Assembly: GCA_002310215.1 (NCBI GenBank)
Contig: DBYR01000011.1
Span: 26,745-90,744 of the forward strand
Reading direction: 5' to 3'
Origin: Bacteroidales bacterium UBA1181
Lineage (GTDB): Bacteria > Bacteroidota > Bacteroidia > Bacteroidales > Paludibacteraceae
DNA: 64,000 nt
This document shows positions 44,645 to 53,348 of the stretch, one piece after another (position 1 is the stretch's first letter; every line of letters begins with the position of its first letter). The notes beneath the pieces are model-generated. The model did not search any database, was not told where the DNA came from, and saw only the letters and a program-made list of their open reading frames with translations. Made by a program: the position numbers and the translations under genes.

Positions 44645-45430
44645 ATGGGAAAGATCATAGCAATCGCAAATCAGAAGGGCGGCGTGGGGAAAACCACGAC
44701 AGCCGTCAACTTGGCGGCTTCTTTGGCAGTGCTGGAGAAGAAGGTGTTGATTGTGGACGCAGATCCGCAGGCCAATGCCTCATCTGGACTCGGATTGGAT
44801 GTCCGCAAACTGAAAAAGACCGTGTACGAGTGCATATCCGGTGAGATTGACCCGCACGAAGCGATCTACGACACTGAGCTCGACAATCTGAAGATTATTC
44901 CTTCCCATGTGGATTTGGTCGGTGCGGAGGTTGAAATGATCAACCTGGAAGACCGAGAGAAATACATGAAGGCGATGTTGGAGAAGTTGCGGAACGACTA
45001 CGACTTCATCTTCATTGACTGTTGTCCATCCTTAGGACTGATCACCATCAACTCCCTGACAGCGGCAGACTCCATCATCATCCCTGTGCAATGCGAGTAC
45101 TTCGCCTTAGAGGGAATCGCCAAGTTGCTCGCCACCATCAAATTGGTGAAGAGCAAATTGAATCCAGGTCTCGAAATCGAAGGATTCCTTTTGACCATGT
45201 ACGACGCCCGCACCGCACTCAACAGAATGGTGGTGGACGATGTTCGGAAGAACTTCAAGGACATGGTGTTCGAAACCATCATACAACGAAATGTACGCTT
45301 GGGTGAAGCTCCTAGCTACGGAAAACCCGTCATCACCTACGATGCGGACTCCAGGGGCGCCATCAACTATATGAGTCTGGCTAACGAATTGTTAGTAAGA
45401 TGTTCAAAAGATGTTAACGTAGAAGCATAA
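44645..45430 (+). CDS. parA: Chromosome-partitioning ATPase ParA (Soj)
   Basis: 261 residues. Deviant Walker A KGGVGKTTTAVNLA near residue 11, the signature lysine at its start, a VDADPQANASSGLG segment (Walker A' region) and the FIDCCPSLG Walker B strand. ATP-bound dimers bind DNA non-specifically, and ParB stimulates their ATPase to move the origin region. The next gene, parB, starts 5 bases after the stop, so they are co-transcribed. Length and motifs fit the chromosomal Soj type, not a plasmid partition protein. Confidence 0.95.
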   Translation: MGKIIAIANQKGGVGKTTTAVNLAASLAVLEKKVLIVDADPQANASSGLGLDVRKLKKTVYECISGEIDPHEAIYDTELDNLKIIPSHVDLVGAEVEMINLEDREKYMKAMLEKLRNDYDFIFIDCCPSLGLITINSLTAADSIIIPVQCEYFALEGIAKLLATIKLVKSKLNPGLEIEGFLLTMYDARTALNRMVVDDVRKNFKDMVFETIIQRNVRLGEAPSYGKPVITYDADSRGAINYMSLANELLVRCSKDVNVEA

Positions 45431-45435
45431 GAGAC

Positions 45436-46332
45436 ATGGCTAAGAAATTCGGAGGTTTGAACTTGAACAGAGGGATTAGCTCAATGATCCCGACAGATGA
45501 CGAGCATGAGCGCGTTTCAGGCGCATCATCCATCAACGAAGTGAAGTTGTCTGAGATAGAGGCCAACCCTGACCAACCACGTCGGGACTTCGACGAGGAA
45601 GCGCTCCAAGAATTAGCGGACTCCATCAAACAGATAGGGGTGGTACAACCCATCACATTGCGCAAGATAGAGGACGGAAAGTACCAAATCATTGCGGGAG
45701 AGCGTCGTTTCAGGGCCTCCCAAATCGCAGGAATAGAGAGCATACCAGCCTACATCAGGGACGTGAACGATTCCCAATTGATGGAGATGGCCCTTGTGGA
45801 GAACATCCAGCGTGAAGACCTGAACGCCATAGAGGAGGCACTCGCCTATCAGAACCTCATGGACAAGTGCGACTACACACAAGACCAACTCAGCGAGCGT
45901 GTGGGCAAGAAACGCGCGACGGTGGCCAACTACCTCCGCTTGCTCAGACTCCCCGCAGAGATACAGATGGCAGTGAAGGACAAGAAATTAGACATGGGCC
46001 ATGCCCGCGCCCTGATGGCCATCGAGAATCCTGTCGCCCAACTTGAAGTCTACAACCGAATCATAGCGGAGGGACTATCCGTCCGCAAGGTGGAGGAGTT
46101 GGCAAAGAACATTAAGGAAGGCAAAGCGACAGATTCCATAAAGAAAGAGACGAAGAAGGATGAACTCCCTGAAGATTACGCCGCACTGAAGGACAGGCTG
46201 AACGGTTTGTTCAACACGCCAATCAGCATGACCTGCGACAAAAAAGGGAAGGGAAAAATCACGATACAGTTCAGCAACGACGACGAGTTGTTGCAGATCA
46301 TGAGCATATTCGACTCCATAAAAAATTCATAG
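45436..46332 (+). CDS. parB: Chromosome-partitioning protein ParB (Spo0J)
   Basis: 298 residues. The N-terminal CTP-binding domain has the NPDQPRRDFDEEAL segment and the GERRFRAS and ENIQREDLN motifs that bind and hydrolyse CTP. A helix-turn-helix region (TQDQLSERVGKKRATVANYL, about 150-172) should recognise parS. The C-terminal dimerisation segment (NGLFNTPISMTCDKKGKGKI) is complete. It loads as a clamp at parS and works with ParA. No parS site was recognised by eye in this window. Confidence 0.95.
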   Translation: MAKKFGGLNLNRGISSMIPTDDEHERVSGASSINEVKLSEIEANPDQPRRDFDEEALQELADSIKQIGVVQPITLRKIEDGKYQIIAGERRFRASQIAGIESIPAYIRDVNDSQLMEMALVENIQREDLNAIEEALAYQNLMDKCDYTQDQLSERVGKKRATVANYLRLLRLPAEIQMAVKDKKLDMGHARALMAIENPVAQLEVYNRIIAEGLSVRKVEELAKNIKEGKATDSIKKETKKDELPEDYAALKDRLNGLFNTPISMTCDKKGKGKITIQFSNDDELLQIMSIFDSIKNS

Positions 46333-46348
46333 ACAGGAAGGGGAAGGA

Positions 46349-47083
46349 TTGAAAAAGATTGTCACCATATTTGTTCTGCTAATCGCTTTGTTGTCCATAG
46401 CTATTCCCTCCTATGGAGAGGAGACGACGGACGCTGTCGCCAATGCGGAGACACGGATAGACAGTGCGGCGATGACAACGGTTGACACGACCACCAAGGA
46501 GGTCACAGTCATTCAAGAAGAACCGACTCCCGTAACGGCGGAGTCAGTCAAGACATCTAAAAAGGCGAAGAAAACCAAACCTGAGGAAGAGGCATTTAAG
46601 CCAGACCCGAAGCGAGCGACATGGTATGCCATCGTATGCCCGGGATTGGGACAAATCTACAACCGTAGTTATTGGAAACTACCCGTCCTGTACGGTGGTG
46701 TTTTAGCCTGCACCTACCTAATCACATGGAACGGACGAATGTACAACGATTACCGCAACGCCTACCACGACATCATCGACAGCGACCCCAATACGGAGAG
46801 TTACATGAACTTGTTTCCCTCCTATGACGGATCACAATCATGGCTGCCCAACACATTGCGCACCAAGATGAACAATTACAGGCGCACAAGGGACATGAGC
46901 GTCTTCGCCATGGTAATGTTGTATATGGTCAGTGCGGTAGACGCGTTTGTAGACGCCCATCTATACGATTTCACAGTATCAAACGACTTATCGCTCCGTG
47001 TGGAGCCAGTCATCAATAGTTACAGTACGGATTACGTGAACAAAAACAGATCTTTCGGATTCCGCTGTAACATTACGTTTTAG
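46349..47083 (+). CDS. DUF5683 membrane protein
   Basis: 244 residues from a TTG at 46349, preceded by a GGAAGG ribosome-site-like sequence and followed at once by the signal peptide MKKIVTIFVLLIALLSIAIPSYG, so the unusual start is credible. A Thr/Glu/Lys-rich linker leads to the DUF5683 core: KRATWYAIVCPGLGQIYNRS, WKLPVLYGGVLACTYLI, YNDYRNAYHDI and a hydrophobic SVFAMVMLYMVSAVDAFVDA. This domain of unknown function is common beside parAB in Bacteroidales. Probably envelope-associated. The downstream mltD-like gene starts 12 bases after the stop with an AGGAG site. Confidence 0.85.
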   Translation: MKKIVTIFVLLIALLSIAIPSYGEETTDAVANAETRIDSAAMTTVDTTTKEVTVIQEEPTPVTAESVKTSKKAKKTKPEEEAFKPDPKRATWYAIVCPGLGQIYNRSYWKLPVLYGGVLACTYLITWNGRMYNDYRNAYHDIIDSDPNTESYMNLFPSYDGSQSWLPNTLRTKMNNYRRTRDMSVFAMVMLYMVSAVDAFVDAHLYDFTVSNDLSLRVEPVINSYSTDYVNKNRSFGFRCNITF

Positions 47084-47095
47084 GAGAAAGTAATA

Positions 47096-48469
47096 ATGTT
47101 GAAGCATTTATGGACAATCATTGCGTTGGTATTGGCAAGTACTAACGTGATGGCACAAGACGAAGAAGTAACAGAGATCGAAAACGATTCGACAGAGGCT
47201 GAAATCATGGCCCAGGAAGAGGAGTTTGAGGAGCAAGAAGATTTAGCTTTCATCGATTCCGTCGAGACCGCGAACGCCAAAGGGGATACCATCAAAACCT
47301 ACACTGACCTCCCCGTCGGGTTCGACACCCAAATGGATAGTCTTCTGAACGAATACTACCAATCCGTCATCGTACAACCTAAAAAACGCAAATGCGTATC
47401 GGACAGCATCGGCGTCGGTTGCAGCGACGAAGTCTACATCGCCAGACTGCAAAAAATACCCGCCATCATGGAGCTCGCCTTCAACCCTATCGTGAAGAAA
47501 CACATCGAGTTATATGTGCTGAAGCGCCGCAAACAGGTGGAGAACATGCTGGGAATCGGAGAATACTACTTCCCGATCTTCGAGCAGGAATTGGAGGCAG
47601 CAAAACTTCCCATCGAGCTAAAATACTTGCCGGTCATCGAGTCGGCACTTAACCCACTGGCATTCTCCCGCGCGGGAGCATCCGGACTATGGCAGTTTAT
47701 GTACGGGACAGGCAAACTGTACGGTTTGGAGGGCAATAGCTTAGTGGACGACAGGCGCGACCCGATCAAAGCCACCCATGCGGCGGTGCGTTTCTTAGGA
47801 GACCTTTACAAAATATACGGAGACTGGTCGTTAGTGATCGCCGCCTATAACTGCGGTCCGGGCAACGTGAACAAAGCCATCAAACGGGCGAACGGAAAGA
47901 AAGATTATTGGGCCATCTACCCTTCCCTGCCATTGGAGACCAGAGGCTACGTGCCGGCCTTCATCGCCGCCACCTACGCCATGACCTACTACAAAGAGCA
48001 TAACATCTGTCCAGCGAAGATGCAGATACCGGTTCTCTGCGACACAATACGCCTGAACGAGCGCATCCACCTGGAACAGATCTCCCAAGTGCTGAAAGTC
48101 GACATCAAGCTACTCCGCAGCCTCAACCCTCAATACAGGAAAGACATCATTCCTGGCAACGGACAGGTATACACGTTGTGCCTCCCACAAAAGAGCATAG
48201 GCAAATTCATCGACATGAAGGACTCCATCATCGCCTACAAGGCGGATTCGTTCGCCCTGAACCGTGCGGTGGTACTTCCTGCCAAAGCAGACCCATACTA
48301 CAGAGGCATGAGAGGCGGAGCGGTCGGTAAAGGCATCTACGTCGTAAAGAAAGGAGATTCCCTCTCCTCCATCGCAAAGAGAAGAAGAGTATCCGTCGCC
48401 AAGTTGAAGCAATGGAACAACCTGAAATCTGATAGGATACGTGCAGGACAGAGGTTGAGGATAAGATGA
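47096..48469 (+). CDS. MltD-like lytic transglycosylase with LysM domain
   Basis: 457 residues. A signal peptide is followed by an acidic Glu-rich segment (about 20-60). The SLT domain (about 150-310) has the catalytic glutamate in LKYLPVIESALNPLA, then SRAGASGLWQFM, the AAYNCGPGNVNKAI motif and ETRGYVPAFIAATYA. The C-terminal LysM domain (YVVKKGDSLSSIAKRR ... LRAGQ-like RIRAGQRLRI) binds peptidoglycan. It should cleave glycan strands by forming 1,6-anhydro-MurNAc ends in the periplasm. It is the last gene of the parA-parB-DUF5683 run; I see no terminator, only a tandem 7-bp repeat right after it. Confidence 0.92.
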   Translation: MLKHLWTIIALVLASTNVMAQDEEVTEIENDSTEAEIMAQEEEFEEQEDLAFIDSVETANAKGDTIKTYTDLPVGFDTQMDSLLNEYYQSVIVQPKKRKCVSDSIGVGCSDEVYIARLQKIPAIMELAFNPIVKKHIELYVLKRRKQVENMLGIGEYYFPIFEQELEAAKLPIELKYLPVIESALNPLAFSRAGASGLWQFMYGTGKLYGLEGNSLVDDRRDPIKATHAAVRFLGDLYKIYGDWSLVIAAYNCGPGNVNKAIKRANGKKDYWAIYPSLPLETRGYVPAFIAATYAMTYYKEHNICPAKMQIPVLCDTIRLNERIHLEQISQVLKVDIKLLRSLNPQYRKDIIPGNGQVYTLCLPQKSIGKFIDMKDSIIAYKADSFALNRAVVLPAKADPYYRGMRGGAVGKGIYVVKKGDSLSSIAKRRRVSVAKLKQWNNLKSDRIRAGQRLRIR

Positions 48470-48472
48470 TGT

Positions 48473-48500
48473 GAGTTAAGAGTTAAGAGTTAAGAATTAA
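48473..48500 (+). repeat. Four tandem 7-bp repeats
   Basis: Three copies of GAGTTAA in a row followed by the variant GAATTAA, starting four bases after the mltD-like stop. Too short and A/T-rich to assign a role. Confidence 0.75.
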
Positions 48501-48612
48501 AACCAACCAAAATAGTAAATTGTAAATAACTAAATAGTAAATATTTACATATATTCTATATGACAAATAAATTTCCCACAAATGTAGTCACATCAATTTC
48601 TCGTCGATTCCC

Positions 48613-48643
48613 TTGCATTTCAAAAATTAAACGATTACATTTG
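48613..48643 (+). promoter_or_regulatory. Promoter of the trp operon (-33 and -7 boxes)
   Basis: TTG at 48613-48615 and TACATTTG at 48636-48643 are 20 bases apart. Predicted transcription starts near 48647, about 15 bases before the leader-peptide ATG. It is one of the best promoters in the window. Confidence 0.75.
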
Positions 48644-48662
48644 CGGTGTAAAATTTGCAGAT

Positions 48663-48740
48663 ATGGCATACAAAGTAAACACAAACATAGCTAACAGCCT
48701 TTATTGGTGGCGCCCGACTCTCTTTCAATCCCGGAGGTGA
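48663..48740 (+). CDS. trp leader peptide with tandem Trp codons
   Basis: 25 codons from ATG to TGA, beginning MAYKVNTNIA and containing SLYWWRPTLF with Trp15 and Trp16 encoded by adjacent TGG codons. Trp is rare (about 1% of codons), so two in a row in a 25-codon frame, 20 bases downstream of a consensus promoter and 33 bases upstream of a terminator before trpE, is the expected design of an attenuation leader. When charged tRNA-Trp is low, the ribosome would stall at these codons. I could not identify the competing antiterminator stem, so the mechanism is inferred from layout. Confidence 0.85.
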   Translation: MAYKVNTNIANSLYWWRPTLFQSRR

Positions 48741-48773
48741 GCGAGTGCTTGTGTGTATATCTAAACAATATAG

Positions 48774-48810
48774 AAGCCCGTTGGAAATCTCCAACGGGCT
48801 TTCTTTTTTT
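48774..48810 (+). terminator. trp attenuator terminator
   Basis: AAGCCCGTTGGA and TCCAACGGGCTT form a perfect 12-bp stem with an AATC loop, followed by TTCTTTTTTT. It lies 33 bases after the leader-peptide stop and 45 bases before the trpE ATG. A terminator this strong ahead of a seven-gene operon makes sense as a regulated attenuator. Confidence 0.9.
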
Positions 48811-48854
48811 AGCATTCCAACAAGAAAAAACAAATAAAAAATAATACAGTAAAA

Positions 48855-50261
48855 ATGAAGAGATTTAGTTATTCCATTCAAAGCAAGAAGATACTTGCAG
48901 ACATGTACACTCCAGTCAGTGTATACATGCGCCTACGCGACATGTACAGTTGCAGTGCGCTCATGGAGAGTTCCGACTACCACAGCATGGAGAACGCCCG
49001 TTCCTACATAGGCGTCTCCCCTATCGCCTCCATCGCCATCGGGCATGGGAAGTCAGAGATGACCTTCCCGGACGGTTCGGTCGTGAAGGGGGAGATCTCG
49101 GAGAAGTGCCACGTGGACAAGGTGATCCGCGAGTTCATGTCGTGCTTCGATATCCAAGGAGGCGAGGACCTACACTGCGGCCTCTTCGGCTACACCTCCT
49201 TCAATGCGGTGCGCTACTTCGAGAACATCGCCGTGAAGGATGAGACCCAGACCAAGAACGACGCACCGGACATCCTGTACGTCTTGTTCAAGAACATCGT
49301 CGAGTTTGACCACTACAACAGCTCACTCAAAATCATCTCCCTCTGCGCCGACGGAGAAGCGTCTGACTTGGCGCTCATCGAACGTCAAATGAACCGCACC
49401 AACATCCGGGCGTATGACTTCCATCCTGTGGGTGAGACCACCAGCACGCTGACTGACGAGGAGCACAAGGCAAACATCCGCAAGGGTATCGAGCACTGCC
49501 TGCGAGGCGACGTCTTTCAAATCGTTCTTTCAAGACGTTTCATCCAACGCTTCGAGGGTGACGACTTCAAGCTCTACCGTGCTTTGCGCAGCATCAACCC
49601 TTCCCCTTACTTGTTCTACTTCGATATGGGAGGCTTCCGCATCTTCGGATCATCGCCTGAGACCCACTGCCGCATCATCGGCAGCAAGCGCAGGGCTTAC
49701 ATCGATCCGATAGCGGGCACGACCAAGCGCACGGGCAATGCGGAGATTGACGCACAAAACGCGCAATACCTGAGAAATGACCCGAAAGAGAACGCCGAGC
49801 ACGTGATGCTGGTCGACTTGGCCCGCAACGACCTGAGCCGCAACTGCCACGGTGTGAAGGTGGATTTCTACAAGGATATGCAATACTACAGCCACGTCAT
49901 CCATTTGGTGAGCCGTGTGAGCGGAGAGCTCGACGCGGACGCGGACCCGATCCGCACCTTCATAGACACCTTCCCTGCCGGCACACTCTCCGGTGCGCCT
50001 AAGGTGCGCGCCATGCAGCTCATCAGCGAATACGAGCCCCATAACCGTGGCGCCTACGGAGGTTGCGTGGGCATCATCGGCTTCGACGGTTCCCTCAACC
50101 AAGCAATCACCATCCGTACCTTCGTCAGCCGTAACAATGAACTCTGGTTCCAGGCGGGCGGCGGTATCGTGGCGAAGAGCAACGAGGAATATGAACTTCA
50201 GGAGGTGAACAACAAACTGGGCGCCCTCAAAAAGGCTATTGAGATGGCAGAAACAATGTAA
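48855..50261 (+). CDS. trpE: Anthranilate synthase component I
   Basis: 468 residues. Converts chorismate to anthranilate with ammonia from TrpG. The N-terminus carries the tryptophan feedback site as LMESSD within CSALMESSDYHSMENARSYIG, matching the LLES motif. Catalytic-domain blocks are present: DVFQIVLSRRF, IFGSSPETH, DPIAGTTKRTGN, DLARNDLSRNC, FPAGTLSGAPKVRAM and FQAGGGIVAKSNEEYE. First structural gene of trpEGDCFBA, behind the attenuator. trpG starts 21 bases after its stop. Confidence 0.96.
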   Translation: MKRFSYSIQSKKILADMYTPVSVYMRLRDMYSCSALMESSDYHSMENARSYIGVSPIASIAIGHGKSEMTFPDGSVVKGEISEKCHVDKVIREFMSCFDIQGGEDLHCGLFGYTSFNAVRYFENIAVKDETQTKNDAPDILYVLFKNIVEFDHYNSSLKIISLCADGEASDLALIERQMNRTNIRAYDFHPVGETTSTLTDEEHKANIRKGIEHCLRGDVFQIVLSRRFIQRFEGDDFKLYRALRSINPSPYLFYFDMGGFRIFGSSPETHCRIIGSKRRAYIDPIAGTTKRTGNAEIDAQNAQYLRNDPKENAEHVMLVDLARNDLSRNCHGVKVDFYKDMQYYSHVIHLVSRVSGELDADADPIRTFIDTFPAGTLSGAPKVRAMQLISEYEPHNRGAYGGCVGIIGFDGSLNQAITIRTFVSRNNELWFQAGGGIVAKSNEEYELQEVNNKLGALKKAIEMAETM

Positions 50262-50282
50262 AATACTTAAAAAGAAAAGATT

Positions 50283-50846
50283 ATGAAAATCGTCATAATA
50301 GATAACTACGACTCATTCACCTACAATTTGTACCATTTGCTGCGTGAAGTAGGTGCCGACACCAGCGTCGTGCGCAACGACAAGTTCGCTTTGCCCGACC
50401 TTGAGATATATGATAAGATCGTGCTGTCGCCTGGTCCGGGCATCCCTTCCGAGGCGGGTCTGCTGCTCGACACGATCGATCGGTACGCAGGCAAGAAACC
50501 GATTTTAGGCGTGTGCCTTGGTCACCAAGCCATCGGTCAATACTTCGGAGCGGAGCTCACCAACCTGACGGACGTGTTCCATGGTGTGCAGACGGACGTG
50601 CGCCGCACCAACGACGACTATCTGTTCAACGGATTGCCGGAGAGATTCCCTATAGGAAGATACCACTCATGGGTAGTGGACGCCAAGACGATGCCTAACA
50701 CGCTGGAGGTGACCGCCAAGAGCGACGAAGGCCTAGTGATGGCGCTGAAACACAAGGCGTATGACATCCATGGCATACAATTCCACCCCGAATCGGTACT
50801 CACCCCCGACGGGAAAAAAATCATCGAGAATTTTATAAACAAATAA
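50283..50846 (+). CDS. trpG: Anthranilate synthase component II (glutamine amidotransferase)
   Basis: 187 residues, a stand-alone TrpG not fused to TrpD. The triad is visible: C78 in LGVCLGHQAIG, and the His/Glu pair in IQFHPESVLTP. The DNYDSFTYNL start and LSPGPGIPSEAG oxyanion loop are typical. It releases ammonia from glutamine for TrpE. PabA-like dual use for folate synthesis is possible but unproven. The next gene starts 12 bases after the stop. Confidence 0.94.
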   Translation: MKIVIIDNYDSFTYNLYHLLREVGADTSVVRNDKFALPDLEIYDKIVLSPGPGIPSEAGLLLDTIDRYAGKKPILGVCLGHQAIGQYFGAELTNLTDVFHGVQTDVRRTNDDYLFNGLPERFPIGRYHSWVVDAKTMPNTLEVTAKSDEGLVMALKHKAYDIHGIQFHPESVLTPDGKKIIENFINK

Positions 50847-50858
50847 ACCCATACGATC

Positions 50859-51860
50859 ATGAAACAGATATTATCACGTCTGGTGCTCCACGAGGAGCTG
50901 ACATCCGAAGAAACAGAACAGATACTCATAGGCATTACGCAAGGAAAATATAGCAATGAGCAGATCTCCGCACTCATCATGGCGCTCCAAATGAGGGGAA
51001 TCAGCGTGGACGAACTACTTGGGTTCCGGAAGGGAATCCTCAGCACAGGTGTACATGTGGATCTATCCCCCTATAAACCCATCGATATCGTAGGAACGGG
51101 CGGTGACGGAAAAAACACGTTCAACATCTCCACCTGCGCCTGCTTCGTTGTCGCTGGTGCCGGCTACAAGGTGGCTAAGCACGGTAACTACGCCTCGACC
51201 TCCGTCAGTGGAGCGAGCAACGTGATCGAAAACCACGGCGTGAAGTTCACCAACGACAACGACAAGCTCAAGCGAAGCATCGAGGAGTGCGGCTTCGTCT
51301 ATCTGCATGCGCAACTCTTCGCCACCGCCATGAAGCATGTGGGTGGTATCCGCAAAGCCTTGCAGATTCCAACCTTCTTCAACCTGCTTGGCCCATTGGT
51401 TAACCCATGCCAGCCAAGCTACCAGTTGCTGGGTGTAGCCAACCTCGACCAAATGCGTCTCTACAGCAACGCATACCAGAAAATCGGCATCGGCTATGGC
51501 ATCGTGAACAGCCTCGACGGCTATGATGAGATATCGTTGACGGGCGACTTCAAGGTGGTGACCAACAGCATGGAGAAGATTTACAAGCCAATGGACGTTA
51601 AGATGCCTATCTCCAACGTGGCAGACCTCAGCGGATCGAGCCGTCAAACCATCGAAGACGCGAAGAAAGTATTCGACGACGTTTTGGAGGGCAATGCGAC
51701 AGAGAGCCAGATGAACGTGGTGATCATCAATGCAGCCTTCGCCATCAAGGTGATGGAGCCTGAGAAGGAAATCGACGAGTGCATCGCGATCGCCACGGAA
51801 TCGCTCAAGTCAGGCAAGGCATTGTCCGTCTTGAAGAAATACATTGCCTTAAATTCTTGA
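50859..51860 (+). CDS. trpD: Anthranilate phosphoribosyltransferase
   Basis: 333 residues. Transfers phosphoribose from PRPP to anthranilate. The substrate loop GTGGDGKNTFNIST is complete, followed by VAKHGNYASTSVSGASNV and a FNLLGPLVNPCQP motif. A DGYDEISLTG segment lies in the C-terminal domain, typical of the family. The gene lies in the middle of the operon, with 30 bases to trpC. Confidence 0.96.
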   Translation: MKQILSRLVLHEELTSEETEQILIGITQGKYSNEQISALIMALQMRGISVDELLGFRKGILSTGVHVDLSPYKPIDIVGTGGDGKNTFNISTCACFVVAGAGYKVAKHGNYASTSVSGASNVIENHGVKFTNDNDKLKRSIEECGFVYLHAQLFATAMKHVGGIRKALQIPTFFNLLGPLVNPCQPSYQLLGVANLDQMRLYSNAYQKIGIGYGIVNSLDGYDEISLTGDFKVVTNSMEKIYKPMDVKMPISNVADLSGSSRQTIEDAKKVFDDVLEGNATESQMNVVIINAAFAIKVMEPEKEIDECIAIATESLKSGKALSVLKKYIALNS

Positions 51861-51890
51861 TTATAAATATTCTATTTAACGATTCAAGAC

Positions 51891-52691
51891 ATGAACAATT
51901 ATCTGGAAAGAATCATGGCAACGAAAGGCGAGTGTGTGGCCGAGGCGAAGCGGAAGGTCTCCCTTGAGGAGGTGAAGGCTATGTGCCGCGACGTACGCCC
52001 CTGCTTCTCCCTCTCGGAGAACCTGCGGAAACGCAACGGTATCATCGCCGAGTTCAAGCGCCAGTCACCTTCGAAAGGAGTGATCCACGGAGGCATAACG
52101 CCCAAGCAGGTGGTCGGATTCTACGAGCAGGCAGGCGTGAGTGCCGTTTCCGTGCTCACGGACACCCAGTTCTTCGGAGGCTCCATCGCGGACCTGCGGG
52201 AGGCGGCGTCGGTGCTCAACATCCCTATCCTCCGCAAGGAGTTCATCAATGACCCGTACCAGGTCTACGAAGCCCGTGCCAACGGAGCCTCCGCCATATT
52301 GCTCATCGCAGCGGTGCTCGAACGTGCGCAGGCACAGGATCTGGCCGCCTTAGCCAATGAGCTCGGGCTCGAGGTGTTGTTGGAGCTCCATGACGAAGAA
52401 GAGTTGGCATATATCACACCAGAAACCAGTGTGGTAGGAATCAATAACCGAAATCTTCGTACCTTTGAGGTCGATTTGAACCACTCCATCTCCATGGCCT
52501 CCTCCCTGCCCAAAGAGACGCCTAAGGTGTCTGAGAGTGGCATTCGGAGCATAGACAACATGGTGATGCTACGGAACGGAGGGTTCGACGGATTCCTGAT
52601 CGGTGAGAACTTCATGGCGGCGGAGAACCCTGGGCAAGCCTGCATAACGTTCTGCAAAGAGTATACGGACCGTTTATCACAAGGGAAATGA
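51891..52691 (+). CDS. trpC: Indole-3-glycerol-phosphate synthase
   Basis: 266 residues, a single-function TrpC. The TIM barrel shows the catalytic lysine in IIAEFKRQSPSKGVI, the FFGGSIADL strand, LRKEFINDPYQV, the ELGLEVLLELHDEEEL segment and the final SESGIRS and FLIGENFM loops. It closes the indole ring on CdRP. The stop codon overlaps the ATG of trpF (ATGA). Confidence 0.96.
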   Translation: MNNYLERIMATKGECVAEAKRKVSLEEVKAMCRDVRPCFSLSENLRKRNGIIAEFKRQSPSKGVIHGGITPKQVVGFYEQAGVSAVSVLTDTQFFGGSIADLREAASVLNIPILRKEFINDPYQVYEARANGASAILLIAAVLERAQAQDLAALANELGLEVLLELHDEEELAYITPETSVVGINNRNLRTFEVDLNHSISMASSLPKETPKVSESGIRSIDNMVMLRNGGFDGFLIGENFMAAENPGQACITFCKEYTDRLSQGK

Positions 52692-53317
52692 GCGACGCAC
52701 CGTTGAAAATAAAGGTCTGCGGAATGGCCGAAGCAGAGAACCTGGCCCAACTAGCCCGCTTGAAGCCGGACTACGTAGGGTTCATCTTCTATCCGAAGTC
52801 CAGCCGATACGTGGTGGGACGCTTGTCCGCCGAAGCGCTCAACGTGTTGCCAAGCGCTACGAAAAGGGTGGGCGTATTCGTCTCCGAAAAGCCAGAAACG
52901 CTCCTCGCCCTCGCAAAGGAGTATGGGCTCGACTACGTGCAGCTGCACGGTGACGAGAGCGTCGAATACTGCCAGAGCATCAGGCAACAGGGATTGAAGG
53001 TGATCAAGGTCTTCCGTGTCTCCACGGCGGACGATCTGGCGACGGTTGCGAAGTATGCCCAATGTGCCGACCTCTTCTTGTTCGACACCAAGACACCGCT
53101 GTATGGCGGGTGCGGGCAGGAGTTTGACTGGACCATCCTTGAGCAAGCCCAAGTCCCTCTGCCATGGCTGATTTCGGGAGGCATATCCCCCGACAATATC
53201 CTGCGGGCATGCCAAACAGGCGCATTCGCCGTAGACCTGAACAGCAGGTTCGAGACCGCCCCAGGCGTGAAGGACGTTCCATTGCTTGAAAGATGTTTTG
53301 AATTAATACGTAAATAA
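52688..53317 (+). CDS. trpF: Phosphoribosylanthranilate isomerase
   Basis: 209 residues. The first strand KVCGMAEAENLAQL carries the catalytic cysteine in KVCGM, then YVGFIFYPKSSRYV, VGVFVSEKPETLL and VQLHGDES. The catalytic Asp lies in LFLFDTKTPLYGGCG, and a phosphate-binding ISGGISPDN loop precedes VDLNSRFE. Amadori rearrangement of PRA to CdRP. It overlaps trpC by four bases and is not fused to it. Confidence 0.95.
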   Translation: MSDAPLKIKVCGMAEAENLAQLARLKPDYVGFIFYPKSSRYVVGRLSAEALNVLPSATKRVGVFVSEKPETLLALAKEYGLDYVQLHGDESVEYCQSIRQQGLKVIKVFRVSTADDLATVAKYAQCADLFLFDTKTPLYGGCGQEFDWTILEQAQVPLPWLISGGISPDNILRACQTGAFAVDLNSRFETAPGVKDVPLLERCFELIRK

Positions 53318-53348
53318 CAGATTTTTAAATTATTAAATAGATAAATAT

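Larger units (their letters stand above)
48470..48854. other. trp operon control region
   Basis: 385 bases holding, in order, a 7-bp tandem repeat (48473-48500), an AT-rich stretch, a -33/-7 promoter, a 25-codon leader peptide with tandem Trp codons, an intrinsic terminator, and the leader of trpE. These parts are listed separately. Confidence 0.8.

Noticed and set aside
44477..46348. parS site near parAB
   Set aside because: No GTTCCACGTGGAAC-like palindrome recognised; the GTTAAAAA/TTTTTAAC inverted repeat does not resemble it.
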